64,000 bases of DNA from Geobacter sp. (GTDB lineage: Bacteria > Desulfobacterota > Desulfuromonadia > Geobacterales > DSM-12255), in the NCBI GenBank assembly GCA_009886125.1, contig VFJK01000166.1, positions 1 to 64,000 on the forward strand, written 5' to 3'. The translations under genes and the position numbers were made by a program. Position 1 is the stretch's first letter; every line of letters begins with the position of its first letter. Shown one piece after another: positions 1-8,757 of this stretch. The notes under the pieces are model-generated. The model searched no databases. It was given only the letters and a program-made list of their open reading frames with translations, and was not told where the DNA came from.

Positions 1-167
1 CCGGCATCAAACGTATAACCGCTGTCGTAGCTAAAGCTTCTGGCAAGGCCGCCGGCTGAAGATTCCTTTTCGATCAGGGTGACATCAGCCCCGCTTTTGC
101 ACAGTTCGTAGGCAAGAGTAAGCCCGGCTATCCCCGCTCCGGCTATGACATATTTATGTTTACGCAC
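1..167 (-). CDS. FAD/NAD(P)-binding oxidoreductase, N-terminal fragment (runs off window)
   Basis: Only the first 55 codons are in the window. The reading frame starts at a GTG inside the end of the radical SAM gene (8-base overlap) and encodes a Rossmann dinucleotide-binding motif, IAGAGIAGLTLAYEL, followed about 15 residues later by an acidic strand end (TLIEKE) and GGLARS. This is the FAD-binding start seen in protoporphyrinogen-oxidase-like, amine-oxidase-like and UDP-galactopyranose-mutase-like flavoproteins. Its place at the end of a polysaccharide-type operon suggests a sugar- or lipid-modifying oxidoreductase, but the substrate cannot be inferred from this fragment. Confidence 0.8.
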   Translation of the reverse strand, partial: MRKHKYVIAGAGIAGLTLAYELCKSGADVTLIEKESSAGGLARSFSYDSGYTFDA

Positions 168-1203
168 CGTGCTTCACCATCCCGGCGGCTACCCTTTTTT
201 TCGTATATCCCAGCCAGTTCCAGATAACCTGCAGCTGGAAAGAGTGCATGAAATTGTACTCGGTAAAACAGGAAGCGATGCAGGAGTTACATTCCGGCTT
301 ACCGATATTGTCAAAAGCGTCCTTGAAGCCGACAGAGAGAAAGTTTTTTGCCGGAACAACCCCGACCGTCCCGGAACAGGGGTAGACCGAACCATCGGTA
401 TCGACATTGCAGTAGAGGCTGCCGGCCCAGCAGGTAAGCCCTTTTCTTTCCGGCGACACGTATGTGCTGTAATCTTCCCATTTCAACAACCTATTAAGAT
501 ACTGATAGCTTGAGACAATCGGCCACCCTTCCCGCTTTCGTTTGAGCAGAAGTCTGATTGCCTGGCGATACGCCTCGTTGTCGGAAACAAAGGTATGTTC
601 GTTTTCCGAAGCAAGACTCTTTGTGTGATGAGGCAGTTGAAAGGTACAGGAAAACCCGAGCTCTCTGGCTTTTTCAAGGATAAAATCAATATGGCCTATA
701 TTTCTATTCGTCAGGACCGTTATGGTAAAGACATTATGTGTCCGGCAGGCGACCCGCAGAGCCTCCAGGACTTTTTCACAGCTCCCCGGTTCCCGATTTT
801 CGTCATGAACCTCCCGTGGCCCGTCGAAACTGATGACGACGACATCCACAGGGTCAAGCAGCGCTATCTTCTCCGGCAGCAGATAGCCGTTGGTATCGAT
901 GCTGACAAAGAATCCGCACGTATTCTTTGCATAATCGATCAGTTCGCCGATATCGTCACGGATTAGCGGTTCTCCCCCCCAGAGTGCAACCCGCTGGGTG
1001 CCGAGACGCTTCAACTCATCAAAAAGTCGAATGATCTCCTCAGTCGTCATCTCCCGTTGCTGCCGATTCGGGATATTGCAGTAACTGCAACGCGCCGGAC
1101 ACCTGTTGGTAACGGATATCATGACATTGAGCGGCATCTTTGCCCCGGTCAGGTTGGCATTCAGCGAGGCGAAGCCCATGTTCAGCAGATTTTTTATCTT
1201 CAT
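160..1203 (-). CDS. Radical SAM/SPASM-like protein
   Basis: 347 residues. The radical SAM cluster motif CPARCSYC lies near residue 35 and is followed by the GGEPL motif typical of SAM binding. The C-terminal third has further cysteines (CWAGSLYC, YPCSG, ECNSCIASC), resembling a SPASM or twitch domain that would hold auxiliary iron-sulfur clusters. Radical SAM/SPASM enzymes modify peptides, sugars or cofactors. The neighbours are glycosyltransferases, a methyltransferase and an asparagine synthetase, so a role in modifying a surface glycan is the simplest inference; peptide modification is not excluded. A GGGGATT sequence precedes the ATG at 1203. The next gene overlaps its end, so it is part of the operon. 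Confidence 0.85.
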   Translation of the reverse strand: MKIKNLLNMGFASLNANLTGAKMPLNVMISVTNRCPARCSYCNIPNRQQREMTTEEIIRLFDELKRLGTQRVALWGGEPLIRDDIGELIDYAKNTCGFFVSIDTNGYLLPEKIALLDPVDVVVISFDGPREVHDENREPGSCEKVLEALRVACRTHNVFTITVLTNRNIGHIDFILEKARELGFSCTFQLPHHTKSLASENEHTFVSDNEAYRQAIRLLLKRKREGWPIVSSYQYLNRLLKWEDYSTYVSPERKGLTCWAGSLYCNVDTDGSVYPCSGTVGVVPAKNFLSVGFKDAFDNIGKPECNSCIASCFTEYNFMHSFQLQVIWNWLGYTKKRVAAGMVKHGA

Positions 1204-1221
1204 CCGTGAATCCCCAGACCA

Positions 1222-2724
1222 TTACTTAAAATTTTCACCAAGGTCAAACAACACCCACTTACCGTCACTATGAACCACTTTAACACTCAAATCAGTCGAC
1301 AACGAAGAGAAAAAAGGATGTAAAGATGGGTGGTCCAGACAGATTGCAAAGCTGCTGCCAAAGCGCTTCCTCACAATTTCAGCAGAATTGGCCGGGGCAT
1401 CAAGCAGCGTCCGGTACCAGAGGTCGTACAGTTTCGGATCACGTTTATAGAGAAGGGTCGGATCAAGCGCAACCATATAATTTCTGCCCGGCAGATTAAG
1501 CAGCAACCCCCCCGTATACTCCCAACCGCAAGTAAATACATTCGCGCCGACAGGTATCAATGCAGCGGTCTTTTCTATCAGAGAAGGACTCATCTGCCAG
1601 GAACGCTCGTTCTGTCTGAAGATATAATCAAGCAGATAGCCGCTGCCAATAATTGTGAATAGGAGTGAAAATGCTCCGGCAGCAATAATAACATATGGTT
1701 TGCGATACTTTTCTGCAGCCAGAGCCAAAGTCAGCAGGGCAAAAGGAACAAAATACTCGAGGAATCTGTTTGTTCTCGCGGTAAGAATTGCAAACAGGAT
1801 CGTTGCCAGGGCAACAGCCGGGTAGTGAAGGTCCGCTTTTCGATCCCTCCAGGCAAGATAAGCCCCTGCTAAAGCAAAGACCATTGCCGGAAGAAGGGTT
1901 CTGAACCAGCTGGCTATATCAAAACGTTCGAATTCTCCCCCCATATTAAACTCTAAATGATTCCCCCAGGCGTTGCGGAAGAGCACATCCACCATATGAA
2001 TCCGGTTCATCTCCAATAGATTGAGAGAGTTCGGGTGAAGAACTACTCCGGCAACAAGTCCGGCAACAACAAGCAGGAGCAGTTTTCCGTTAAAGAGACC
2101 TTTAGAGAGTAAACGCCCCCATTCAGCAGCGACGATGAGAAGCAGCGGGATCTGCCAAAAAGCAACATAAAAAAGCGGATATAGCAGTGCAACCAGAAAG
2201 AGAATTTCCCTTTTCTGCCGGCAGTAGGCCCAGAGAAAGAGAATGGCAAAAGCAATGGAAAAGAGCTGAGGACGAACCTGAAGAAAACGATAAAGGAAAA
2301 TCGTCGTGCCCAGCGGAATAAGCGCCCAGAGACCGGCCATTTTTACCCGTTCAGAACGGAGAACAATAAAGATCGCAATAATTATTGATGAACCGCCGAT
2401 TGCACCGACAATTCTTGAGGCTGCATTGAACCCTAGACTGGTAAACGGGACAAAGAGCAGATGGAAGAAAAACTCCTTGTCCGCATAATGGTCAAACTGC
2501 CAGCTGAATCGTGTCCAGGGGAAACTGTGCAGAATTCCGTGCTCACGTATCAATCTGGCCACAGAAAAATGATAGGCGGTATCATCGTCGAGCGGATAGG
2601 GGATAGAGAATTGAATGGCCGCCACCAGCAGGATGCTCAAGACAATCCAGAGTGCCGGTTCCAGCGATCTGCGGAGAGTCGCGTTTACTGCAACCATCAA
2701 ACGCTGCGGCGATTCATCTCTCAA
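1222..2724 (-). CDS. GT39/ArnT-like multi-spanning membrane glycosyltransferase
   Basis: 500 residues with about ten hydrophobic membrane segments (for example around residues 25-45, 110-135, 165-210, 265-290 and 325-360). The first external loop carries acidic residues (YPLDDDTAYHFSV), the layout of the GT-C fold (PMT/ArnT/DUF2079-like), in which loop aspartates act in transfer from polyprenyl-phosphate sugars. No standard catalytic signature is certain, so the family call rests on topology and the acidic first loop. It overlaps the upstream YfhO-like gene by four bases (ATGA), showing translational coupling. Two start codons are possible, M1 and M10. It probably adds a lipid-linked sugar on the periplasmic side of the inner membrane. 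Confidence 0.65.
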   Translation of the reverse strand: MRDESPQRLMVAVNATLRRSLEPALWIVLSILLVAAIQFSIPYPLDDDTAYHFSVARLIREHGILHSFPWTRFSWQFDHYADKEFFFHLLFVPFTSLGFNAASRIVGAIGGSSIIIAIFIVLRSERVKMAGLWALIPLGTTIFLYRFLQVRPQLFSIAFAILFLWAYCRQKREILFLVALLYPLFYVAFWQIPLLLIVAAEWGRLLSKGLFNGKLLLLVVAGLVAGVVLHPNSLNLLEMNRIHMVDVLFRNAWGNHLEFNMGGEFERFDIASWFRTLLPAMVFALAGAYLAWRDRKADLHYPAVALATILFAILTARTNRFLEYFVPFALLTLALAAEKYRKPYVIIAAGAFSLLFTIIGSGYLLDYIFRQNERSWQMSPSLIEKTAALIPVGANVFTCGWEYTGGLLLNLPGRNYMVALDPTLLYKRDPKLYDLWYRTLLDAPANSAEIVRKRFGSSFAICLDHPSLHPFFSSLSTDLSVKVVHSDGKWVLFDLGENFK

Positions 2725-4784
2725 AGCAAAACCACCTTTTTACCAGCCTTTCTGAACTTCACTGCTACCCACACAGCAGCTCCGCCCAGCAGTAAAGCGC
2801 CTGACACCAGCAGACCCTTCCAGAAGTTGGTATCAACATACGCTATCGTCACCGTATGCCCACCAGCAGGCACAACCACAGATACCTGTCCGTCTTCAGT
2901 TTCCGTCACTGGGAACTCTTTCCCGTCAAGATAGCCACGGAAAAAAGGGTTATAGAGAACATTCACCAGCAGAAGCCCTTCGTGTGCCCGGCTCGTGGCA
3001 ATTTCCACCGAGTTTGTCCTGAAGCTGAATGGAGGGGCAGCTGTTTTCAGTGCATCAGCCCAGTATACAAAAGGCTTTCCAGCTGGATCATGCAGCACCT
3101 GCCGATAACGGTCACGGGAAACCAATGTAAGACCATCAGTACCGGTCAATGGGATCCGACTGTTTATGACGTACCATTTGACCCCCCATTTCCTGAAGTG
3201 GTCAAGCGGGATATCAGTGCTTACATTCAAGACGGTATTCGGGGCAATGTTATAGACGGAGCTGTTTTTAAGCCCCAAGGTCGCCTGCAGGTTTCTTTCA
3301 GACAGTAACCCTTCATACCCTCCGAAATGGTAAAGGCCCCAGAGCGTAGCAAAGTTGTATCCCAAAGCAGGCACCATGTATTCAGGAGCAGCCTTCTCCC
3401 CATCCCAGACCACATCCGGTCCGGCGCTGACTATCCTCCCTCCTGTCAGCATTTTTTGCAAAGGCTCTGAAAAGGGGGGGGTATCAAGATAGTCAGCCAG
3501 CATCCTTGAGGGCATAAACCCGTAAAGGAGTGCAAAATTAGCGAGATGAAGAAACAGGATTACCCCCGCACTCCAACAGAAAACCTGATGCCCTCTACCT
3601 TTTATCCGGCTAAAAAAAATATCGGCGCCCAATGTCGCCAGTGCCGCCAGAAAAAACCCGGTAAAAAACTGGAGTTTGAAAGGTATCCGGAGTTTGTTGA
3701 AAAACGGCAGGTAATAGAAAGCCTTTGTGAAGACGATATCCGCCGACCAAAGAAGTGACATGGTTGCCAGCAAGGCAAAAATGGCAATACGGAGATTGCG
3801 CACCTGAGTCAGAGCAAGCAGCACGAACAGGATTGAAAGATACCCTATGTGGGATATATAGTGAAGTTCACCAAAACGGTTAACATCAGCTTCCAGAAAC
3901 GGCGTCACCAATCCATGTAACCACAGCTTCATATCATAAGCGTTCATTACATATTCATTCCAGCTTAAAGCAGTTTTTCTCGCTGCGGAGTCGCCTGACT
4001 CATGCAGCAGCTGCAGGATTTCCGGTAGCGCCAAGATGAGAAACAGCGCATAACCAGCAACGTAACGAACTGCAAAGAAAAACGGCGTACAAAGCTGTGA
4101 GTGTTCGTTCGTCCCCCGTTTTTTCTCCACAACATAAAGCGCCGCAACCAGCAGCACTTCAAAGGTGACGGTGTAGATAAACCACTGGGGATAGCCGACC
4201 AGAAAAGCCAGCAAACGGACGAAAGCAAGCGTCAAAAAGGAACGGGTGCTGAAGGTAGACTGCATCTGCCTGATTGAAAAAAACAAAATCCAGGGGATAT
4301 AAGCAGCATAACTGACCACATGAATCCAGGAATTGCCGACAATCATGATAAAAGCGGAAAATGTCCAGGCAAGTGCACCGAAAACACAACTCATCTCTTC
4401 CAGGTCAAACTGCCGGGCAAAGCGGTAAAAACCGAGGGCGGCAATAACCAGATGGATTGCGGCAACAAACTCCATCATACCATAATAGTGCCCGAGAAAG
4501 AGCCTGCTGAGAAACATGGCGAGATAGTTGACTGGATAGAATGGGGCTGAAAGAAAACTTACCGGGGTGCCAAGATACTGGTGAAAGTTGAAAAAGGGGA
4601 GTTCACCGCCAAGCAAGGCATTCAGGTTATGCACAAAGTAGGGTAAAAAATAGACTCTGTTATCATCCTGCAAAAAATAATATGGGTGCCTCAGCTCAAT
4701 AACCGCCAGCAACGCTATGGTCAGGAACACCAACAATAGCGGGAACTTCCAGGCGGATAACTTTTCGGCAAGCATGTGCATCAT
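2721..4784 (-). CDS. YfhO-like integral membrane protein (putative GT-C glycosyltransferase)
   Basis: 687 residues with an N-terminal region of roughly twelve transmembrane segments and a C-terminal soluble domain (about residues 430-640) ending in one more helix near residue 665. The early loop LQDDNRVYFLPYFVHNL matches the acidic first periplasmic loop of GT-C enzymes, and the overall plan matches YfhO-family proteins, which in Gram-positive bacteria glycosylate cell-surface lipids or polymers. The GAGGT ribosome binding site lies 1-10 bases from three in-frame ATGs (4784, 4781 and 4775), so the exact start is uncertain. The gene lies 35 bases after the methyltransferase and overlaps the next gene by four bases. 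Confidence 0.7.
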   Translation of the reverse strand: MMHMLAEKLSAWKFPLLLVFLTIALLAVIELRHPYYFLQDDNRVYFLPYFVHNLNALLGGELPFFNFHQYLGTPVSFLSAPFYPVNYLAMFLSRLFLGHYYGMMEFVAAIHLVIAALGFYRFARQFDLEEMSCVFGALAWTFSAFIMIVGNSWIHVVSYAAYIPWILFFSIRQMQSTFSTRSFLTLAFVRLLAFLVGYPQWFIYTVTFEVLLVAALYVVEKKRGTNEHSQLCTPFFFAVRYVAGYALFLILALPEILQLLHESGDSAARKTALSWNEYVMNAYDMKLWLHGLVTPFLEADVNRFGELHYISHIGYLSILFVLLALTQVRNLRIAIFALLATMSLLWSADIVFTKAFYYLPFFNKLRIPFKLQFFTGFFLAALATLGADIFFSRIKGRGHQVFCWSAGVILFLHLANFALLYGFMPSRMLADYLDTPPFSEPLQKMLTGGRIVSAGPDVVWDGEKAAPEYMVPALGYNFATLWGLYHFGGYEGLLSERNLQATLGLKNSSVYNIAPNTVLNVSTDIPLDHFRKWGVKWYVINSRIPLTGTDGLTLVSRDRYRQVLHDPAGKPFVYWADALKTAAPPFSFRTNSVEIATSRAHEGLLLVNVLYNPFFRGYLDGKEFPVTETEDGQVSVVVPAGGHTVTIAYVDTNFWKGLLVSGALLLGGAAVWVAVKFRKAGKKVVLL

Positions 4785-4819
4785 TACCTCTTGAAGTCGC
4801 TACAAGGTGCTACTCAATT

Positions 4820-5659
4820 TCAGACCGTCTGATTTTTCCGGTACAGTTCATTTACAAAAAGGACACAATTCAGCCACTTTAGATTGAGCGGGTAGTGGCA
4901 CGTTTCTATCCGCTGAAGATCCGCTCTGTTCCTCAGCACACACTGTATCTCGACGGCTTTTACGAGATGACTATGGATCTGCCCTTTATCGAGGTCAAAC
5001 CCTGTGCGTATCCTGAGATAACCGTGCATGAACATCTGGCAGAGTTTCAGCAAAAAGCTCCCTTCAGCCGGATAGCAGACGATGAGCAGCCCTCCCGGTT
5101 TCAGCACGCGCAGACTTTCTGCCACCACCCTGTCCAGATCGGCTACTGAAAAGTGCTCAAGCGTGGCCAGTAGTTGCACGGCATCAACTGCTCCGTCACG
5201 CAACGGCAACCGGAATGCGCTCGCCTGGAGGACCGGAATCTCCGAATGAAGCACCGAAAAATGCTCCAGCTTGAAGCGATCAAGATCAACACCGATGAAC
5301 GCCCCTGCAGCCTTCTCTGCTTCAGTGATAAACGGATAGTGCTCACCGATGCCGAAGCCGATATCCACCGTAAGCAGCTTTTCACCCGACTCACTCCTTT
5401 TCCGTGCGGCATAACGGTGATAGTGGTTGTACATCCGGCTGACCAGTGAATCATCAGAGTAGGCAATTCGCTTCATCTCAAGGAACTTTTCACGCTCGGC
5501 AGGCGGCACTTCAGTGAATTGTTCAAGCTCCTTTGCAACAAAACAAGGGACTCCGTTGATACAATTAAAAACCGTTCCGCACGTATGGCACGCAAATTCC
5601 TGTTCCAGACTGTCAGCAGCAACACCTTCGCCGCAAACAGTACAGACAAGGATTTCCAT
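4820..5659 (-). CDS. Class I SAM methyltransferase with Trm112-like zinc-binding N-terminus
   Basis: 279 residues from the ATG at 5659, chosen because it overlaps the asnB stop as TGATG. An in-frame ATG eight codons upstream is less likely. Residues 1-45 form a Trm112-like treble-clef domain with two CxxC pairs (CTVC and CHTC). The methyltransferase domain has the SAM loop DIGFGIGEH and a later acidic motif (GVDLDRF). It belongs to the broad Methyltransf_11 group that methylates sugars, lipids or quinones. The polysaccharide operon context points to a glycan or lipid substrate; the actual substrate is unknown. Confidence 0.8.
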   Translation of the reverse strand: MEILVCTVCGEGVAADSLEQEFACHTCGTVFNCINGVPCFVAKELEQFTEVPPAEREKFLEMKRIAYSDDSLVSRMYNHYHRYAARKRSESGEKLLTVDIGFGIGEHYPFITEAEKAAGAFIGVDLDRFKLEHFSVLHSEIPVLQASAFRLPLRDGAVDAVQLLATLEHFSVADLDRVVAESLRVLKPGGLLIVCYPAEGSFLLKLCQMFMHGYLRIRTGFDLDKGQIHSHLVKAVEIQCVLRNRADLQRIETCHYPLNLKWLNCVLFVNELYRKNQTV

Positions 5660-7551
5660 CAGTTTTTGCACAGGTCGCGACACTTCATACTCCAGTTGAT
5701 GTACTGCAAAATACCCAGCAGCACAAAGCCCCCTTCGACGTGCCCCTGTTGATGCTCCTGCCAGAAACGCTCTACCTCATCCCACTTCAGGATTGCCAGT
5801 GAGTTTCTGGCGGTTACCAGGTAGTCGCCAAACAAGCTGTTCATCGGTTGCGTCCGGAACCAGCGATCAACAGGCGGAAGAAAGCCGGCTTTGCGCCTTT
5901 TCAGAGCTGCTGGCGGTATCCTGCCGGTGAGGGCTGCTTTCATGATCCTCTTCCCTGAAAAAAGATTTTTCTTGGCACTGTCATCAAGATTAATGCAAAA
6001 CTCCACCATCATTTTTGAAAGGAGGGGTACCCGCACCTCAAGCCCGTGAGCCATGCTCATCCTGTCTACCTTGGCCAGGATACCCGGCAGATGGAAGAAC
6101 AGATCAGCATGCTGTCTTGCAGAAAGGTATGACCGGCCTGAAGGAATTTCATCCATGAAACCGGCATATTCGCCTAGCGGATCAAATGAAGCCGCCCCCC
6201 TTAGAAATTCCGGCGCATATAACCGCTGTTTCAGGCTGTTACCGAATATCCTTCTGAAAGAAGCATGATCACGCTTCGCGCCTTCACTGGCTGCGTCCAG
6301 AAACCGCTCCAGAACCATCCGCCGGCCGTAACGCTCATTGTCAGACGCAAGAAAACCTGCGCCCCGCCTGAGCATGGAACGGAGCGTGTCAGGAATCAAC
6401 CGCGCAAATGGAGTCAGCTCACTTGCCAGATAGGTTCCGTAGCCGGCAAGAAGCTCATCAGCGCCATCACCGGCAAGAATTACCGTGGCATCTTTTCTGG
6501 CAAAAGCAGCGAGCTGATAAAGCGGAAATGATGAAGCATCTGCAAGCAATTCACCCATTGCAGCGAGAGTCGCCTGTATTGATGACTCACTCCATGCAAA
6601 CTGGAGCAGATCCTGCCCTATCCCCAGATAAGCCGCATATTCAGCAGCATCAGCAGTTTCGTCAAATTTTTTCTCGGCAAAGCCGATGGTGTACGATTTA
6701 GGTCTTGCTCCTGTTGAAGAGGCTGCCAACGCCACTGCATAGGAATCAAGTCCTCCTGAAAGAAACACCCCCAGAGGAACATCAGCAACCAGCTGGTTTT
6801 TCACTGAACTAAAGAGAATCTCCCTGAAGCGCTCAACGGTATCACTGTTCCAGGGAGTGAGCTTTTCGCTGTAATGCGGCGTCCAGTAAGGGGTTACAGA
6901 CATGCCAGCTGCGTCGATCCGCAGCAGTCTGCCCGGTTCAAGCTGCTTTACCCCTTCAAGACCGGTGCGGGGAGCAGGCAGATAATTGAAGGTAAAGTAG
7001 GTATCCAGATCCTCCTGATTTTGTTGCGGCAGCGGATTTATCTCGCTGAACAGCGCCGGCAGCTCAGAGGCAAAGTAAATCTCTCCACCAGTAACCTGAT
7101 AAAACAGCGGCTTTACGCCGATATGGTCGCGAACAAGCCAAAGAAGCCGCTCTTCACGATCATACATGGCAAAGGCAAAGATCCCGTCCAGTCTTGACAG
7201 CGAAGCTTCGCCCCACTCCTGCCAGGCTGCCAGCAGCACCTCGGTATCGGAACAGGAGATAAAATTGTATCCCAACGCTTCCAACTGGCTACGGAGCTCT
7301 GCAAAGTTGTAGATCTCGCCGTTAAAGCTGACCACTAACCGCCGGTCAGCAGAATACATCGGTTGTTGACCGGCAGTGGAGAGATCGAGAACCGCAAGCC
7401 GTCTGTGGCCCAGAAATATCCCCGGTTCATTGTAGCGCCCCTCCCCGTCCGGGCCCCGATGACTTACCCTCTGCAACATCGATTTCATGACCGCTTCCGG
7501 CCAGACTCTGCTCCGCTCTGCGGGCGAGAATATGCCAACGACACCACACAT
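5659..7551 (-). CDS. asnB: Asparagine synthetase, glutamine-hydrolysing
   Basis: 630 residues from the ATG at 7551. The open frame extends 63 codons further upstream, but MCGVVGIF at this ATG supplies the catalytic Cys2 of the N-terminal glutamine amidotransferase domain, which must be exposed, so the shorter start is correct. The glutaminase domain (HRGPDG, SFNGEIYN) occupies residues 1-200. The synthetase domain has the ATP pyrophosphatase loop SGGLDS near residue 255 and AGDGADELLAGY near 370. The length matches the AsnB family found in many exopolysaccharide clusters, where the enzyme may amidate a sugar acid rather than make free asparagine; this last point is inference. The lasso-cyclase relatives of this family lack the catalytic Cys2, which is present here. 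Confidence 0.9.
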   Translation of the reverse strand: MCGVVGIFSPAERSRVWPEAVMKSMLQRVSHRGPDGEGRYNEPGIFLGHRRLAVLDLSTAGQQPMYSADRRLVVSFNGEIYNFAELRSQLEALGYNFISCSDTEVLLAAWQEWGEASLSRLDGIFAFAMYDREERLLWLVRDHIGVKPLFYQVTGGEIYFASELPALFSEINPLPQQNQEDLDTYFTFNYLPAPRTGLEGVKQLEPGRLLRIDAAGMSVTPYWTPHYSEKLTPWNSDTVERFREILFSSVKNQLVADVPLGVFLSGGLDSYAVALAASSTGARPKSYTIGFAEKKFDETADAAEYAAYLGIGQDLLQFAWSESSIQATLAAMGELLADASSFPLYQLAAFARKDATVILAGDGADELLAGYGTYLASELTPFARLIPDTLRSMLRRGAGFLASDNERYGRRMVLERFLDAASEGAKRDHASFRRIFGNSLKQRLYAPEFLRGAASFDPLGEYAGFMDEIPSGRSYLSARQHADLFFHLPGILAKVDRMSMAHGLEVRVPLLSKMMVEFCINLDDSAKKNLFSGKRIMKAALTGRIPPAALKRRKAGFLPPVDRWFRTQPMNSLFGDYLVTARNSLAILKWDEVERFWQEHQQGHVEGGFVLLGILQYINWSMKCRDLCKN

Positions 7552-7648
7552 TAGTGTAACTCCGCTCTCAATCGCTGCAGACGTCGCTGCCATAAACCGA
7601 TACTGCCGGTCTTCCTGAGCGGATAGCCAAACCTGCCGGTAATGATCT

Positions 7649-8755
7649 TCACTTTTTTTGCGCTCCGCTCCGCTGCAACTCGGGAAGGATAACCTTCTCA
7701 AGAGTATGCAGCGATATTTTGTGACCATCTGACTTTTCATCGATAAAAACTCTGAATGACCCTGAACCGAGTCTCTCCAGCGTTTTTTTCACCCGTGCTT
7801 CATACTCGCGCACAGACGGCTCAAACGGCAAGCCCGTGAGGCTCCTGTCATGCTGATTCTCCCCGAAGCAGCAGTCATCACGGCGGTTCAGCACCTGAAT
7901 CTGTTTTCTCCCTTTACCGTAGGATCCGAGCAGATACAGATCAAGATGCCCGGCAATGCGGTAAAATGAATCGACTCTCTGCTCAATATCATGACCATAC
8001 CCCTCATGGCAGAGATAGAGTGGCAGACTGCCGGCAACCGGAATACTGAGTTTGATCCGCGGGTCAACAGCCGCATAAAGGGTGGTTGTCCACCCGCCAC
8101 CGGAAAGCCCGGTCATGGAGAAATCCCGCAGCTCCGGATAGGTTTTCTGCAGATAGTTGATAGCGGCCAGCGTCGGTTCGAGAAAAAACTTGAGCGGACT
8201 GCCGCTGGTCTTCGCCTTGAAGAGCCGGTCATGTTCCCAGCGGCAATCCTCAGGGGTGACCTGCGGCATATATACCCCTAAAACAGCGAAACCCTCTGAC
8301 AGGAAGGCGTTCAGGCTTCTCCGCATACCGATGTCCGGCTCTCCGGGCATATCGTCGTTAAAGGTGCAGCCGTCGGTATGTCCAAGATGGAGAATGACCA
8401 CCCGGCTTTTTTTGTGTTTTCTCGGCAGAAAGAGGTGGGCAAGGCCCTTGACGCCCCCATCCATAGCAATACGCAGCGTATCAACCCGTTCCAGATTTTT
8501 CAGGTTATCCGGCTTCACTGTGCCGCGCTCGACCGCTACGGGGAGTTTTGCCAGCGGCATTCCGGCCTTTCCCCAGATGTAGCCGATTATCTCGGTCCGC
8601 TTTGCAGCCGCTTCCTCTTTACTGGTTATCTTTATGTCGCGATCGTAGACAAAGGAACCCTTCGGGGGAGAAAAACGTAACGAAGGCCTGTCAGCGGCAT
8701 ATGCCGTCACAGCCAGAAGGACCAGGACGCTGTAGCTTATGAATAAGTTTCTCAC
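7649..8755 (-). CDS. Secreted alpha/beta hydrolase
   Basis: 368 residues. The N-terminus is a signal peptide (hydrophobic residues 4-19, AYA-A cleavage), so the enzyme is probably periplasmic or outside. The nucleophile elbow GLSGGGW places Ser218, and the preceding oxyanion strand (VVILHLGHTDG) and a late DGHK motif (histidine near residue 348) fit an alpha/beta hydrolase triad. The likely reaction is ester hydrolysis such as deacetylation of a polysaccharide, inferred from the neighbours. It starts two bases after the stop of the preceding toroid gene. About 97 bases with no recognisable gene separate it from asnB. Confidence 0.75.
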   Translation of the reverse strand: MRNLFISYSVLVLLAVTAYAADRPSLRFSPPKGSFVYDRDIKITSKEEAAAKRTEIIGYIWGKAGMPLAKLPVAVERGTVKPDNLKNLERVDTLRIAMDGGVKGLAHLFLPRKHKKSRVVILHLGHTDGCTFNDDMPGEPDIGMRRSLNAFLSEGFAVLGVYMPQVTPEDCRWEHDRLFKAKTSGSPLKFFLEPTLAAINYLQKTYPELRDFSMTGLSGGGWTTTLYAAVDPRIKLSIPVAGSLPLYLCHEGYGHDIEQRVDSFYRIAGHLDLYLLGSYGKGRKQIQVLNRRDDCCFGENQHDRSLTGLPFEPSVREYEARVKKTLERLGSGSFRVFIDEKSDGHKISLHTLEKVILPELQRSGAQKK

Positions 8756-8757
8756 CC

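Noticed and set aside
5659-7551. Lasso-peptide cyclase interpretation of the asparagine synthetase
   Set aside because: The protein keeps the catalytic Cys2 and a full glutaminase domain, which lasso cyclases normally lack, and no RRE or leader protease gene is nearby.
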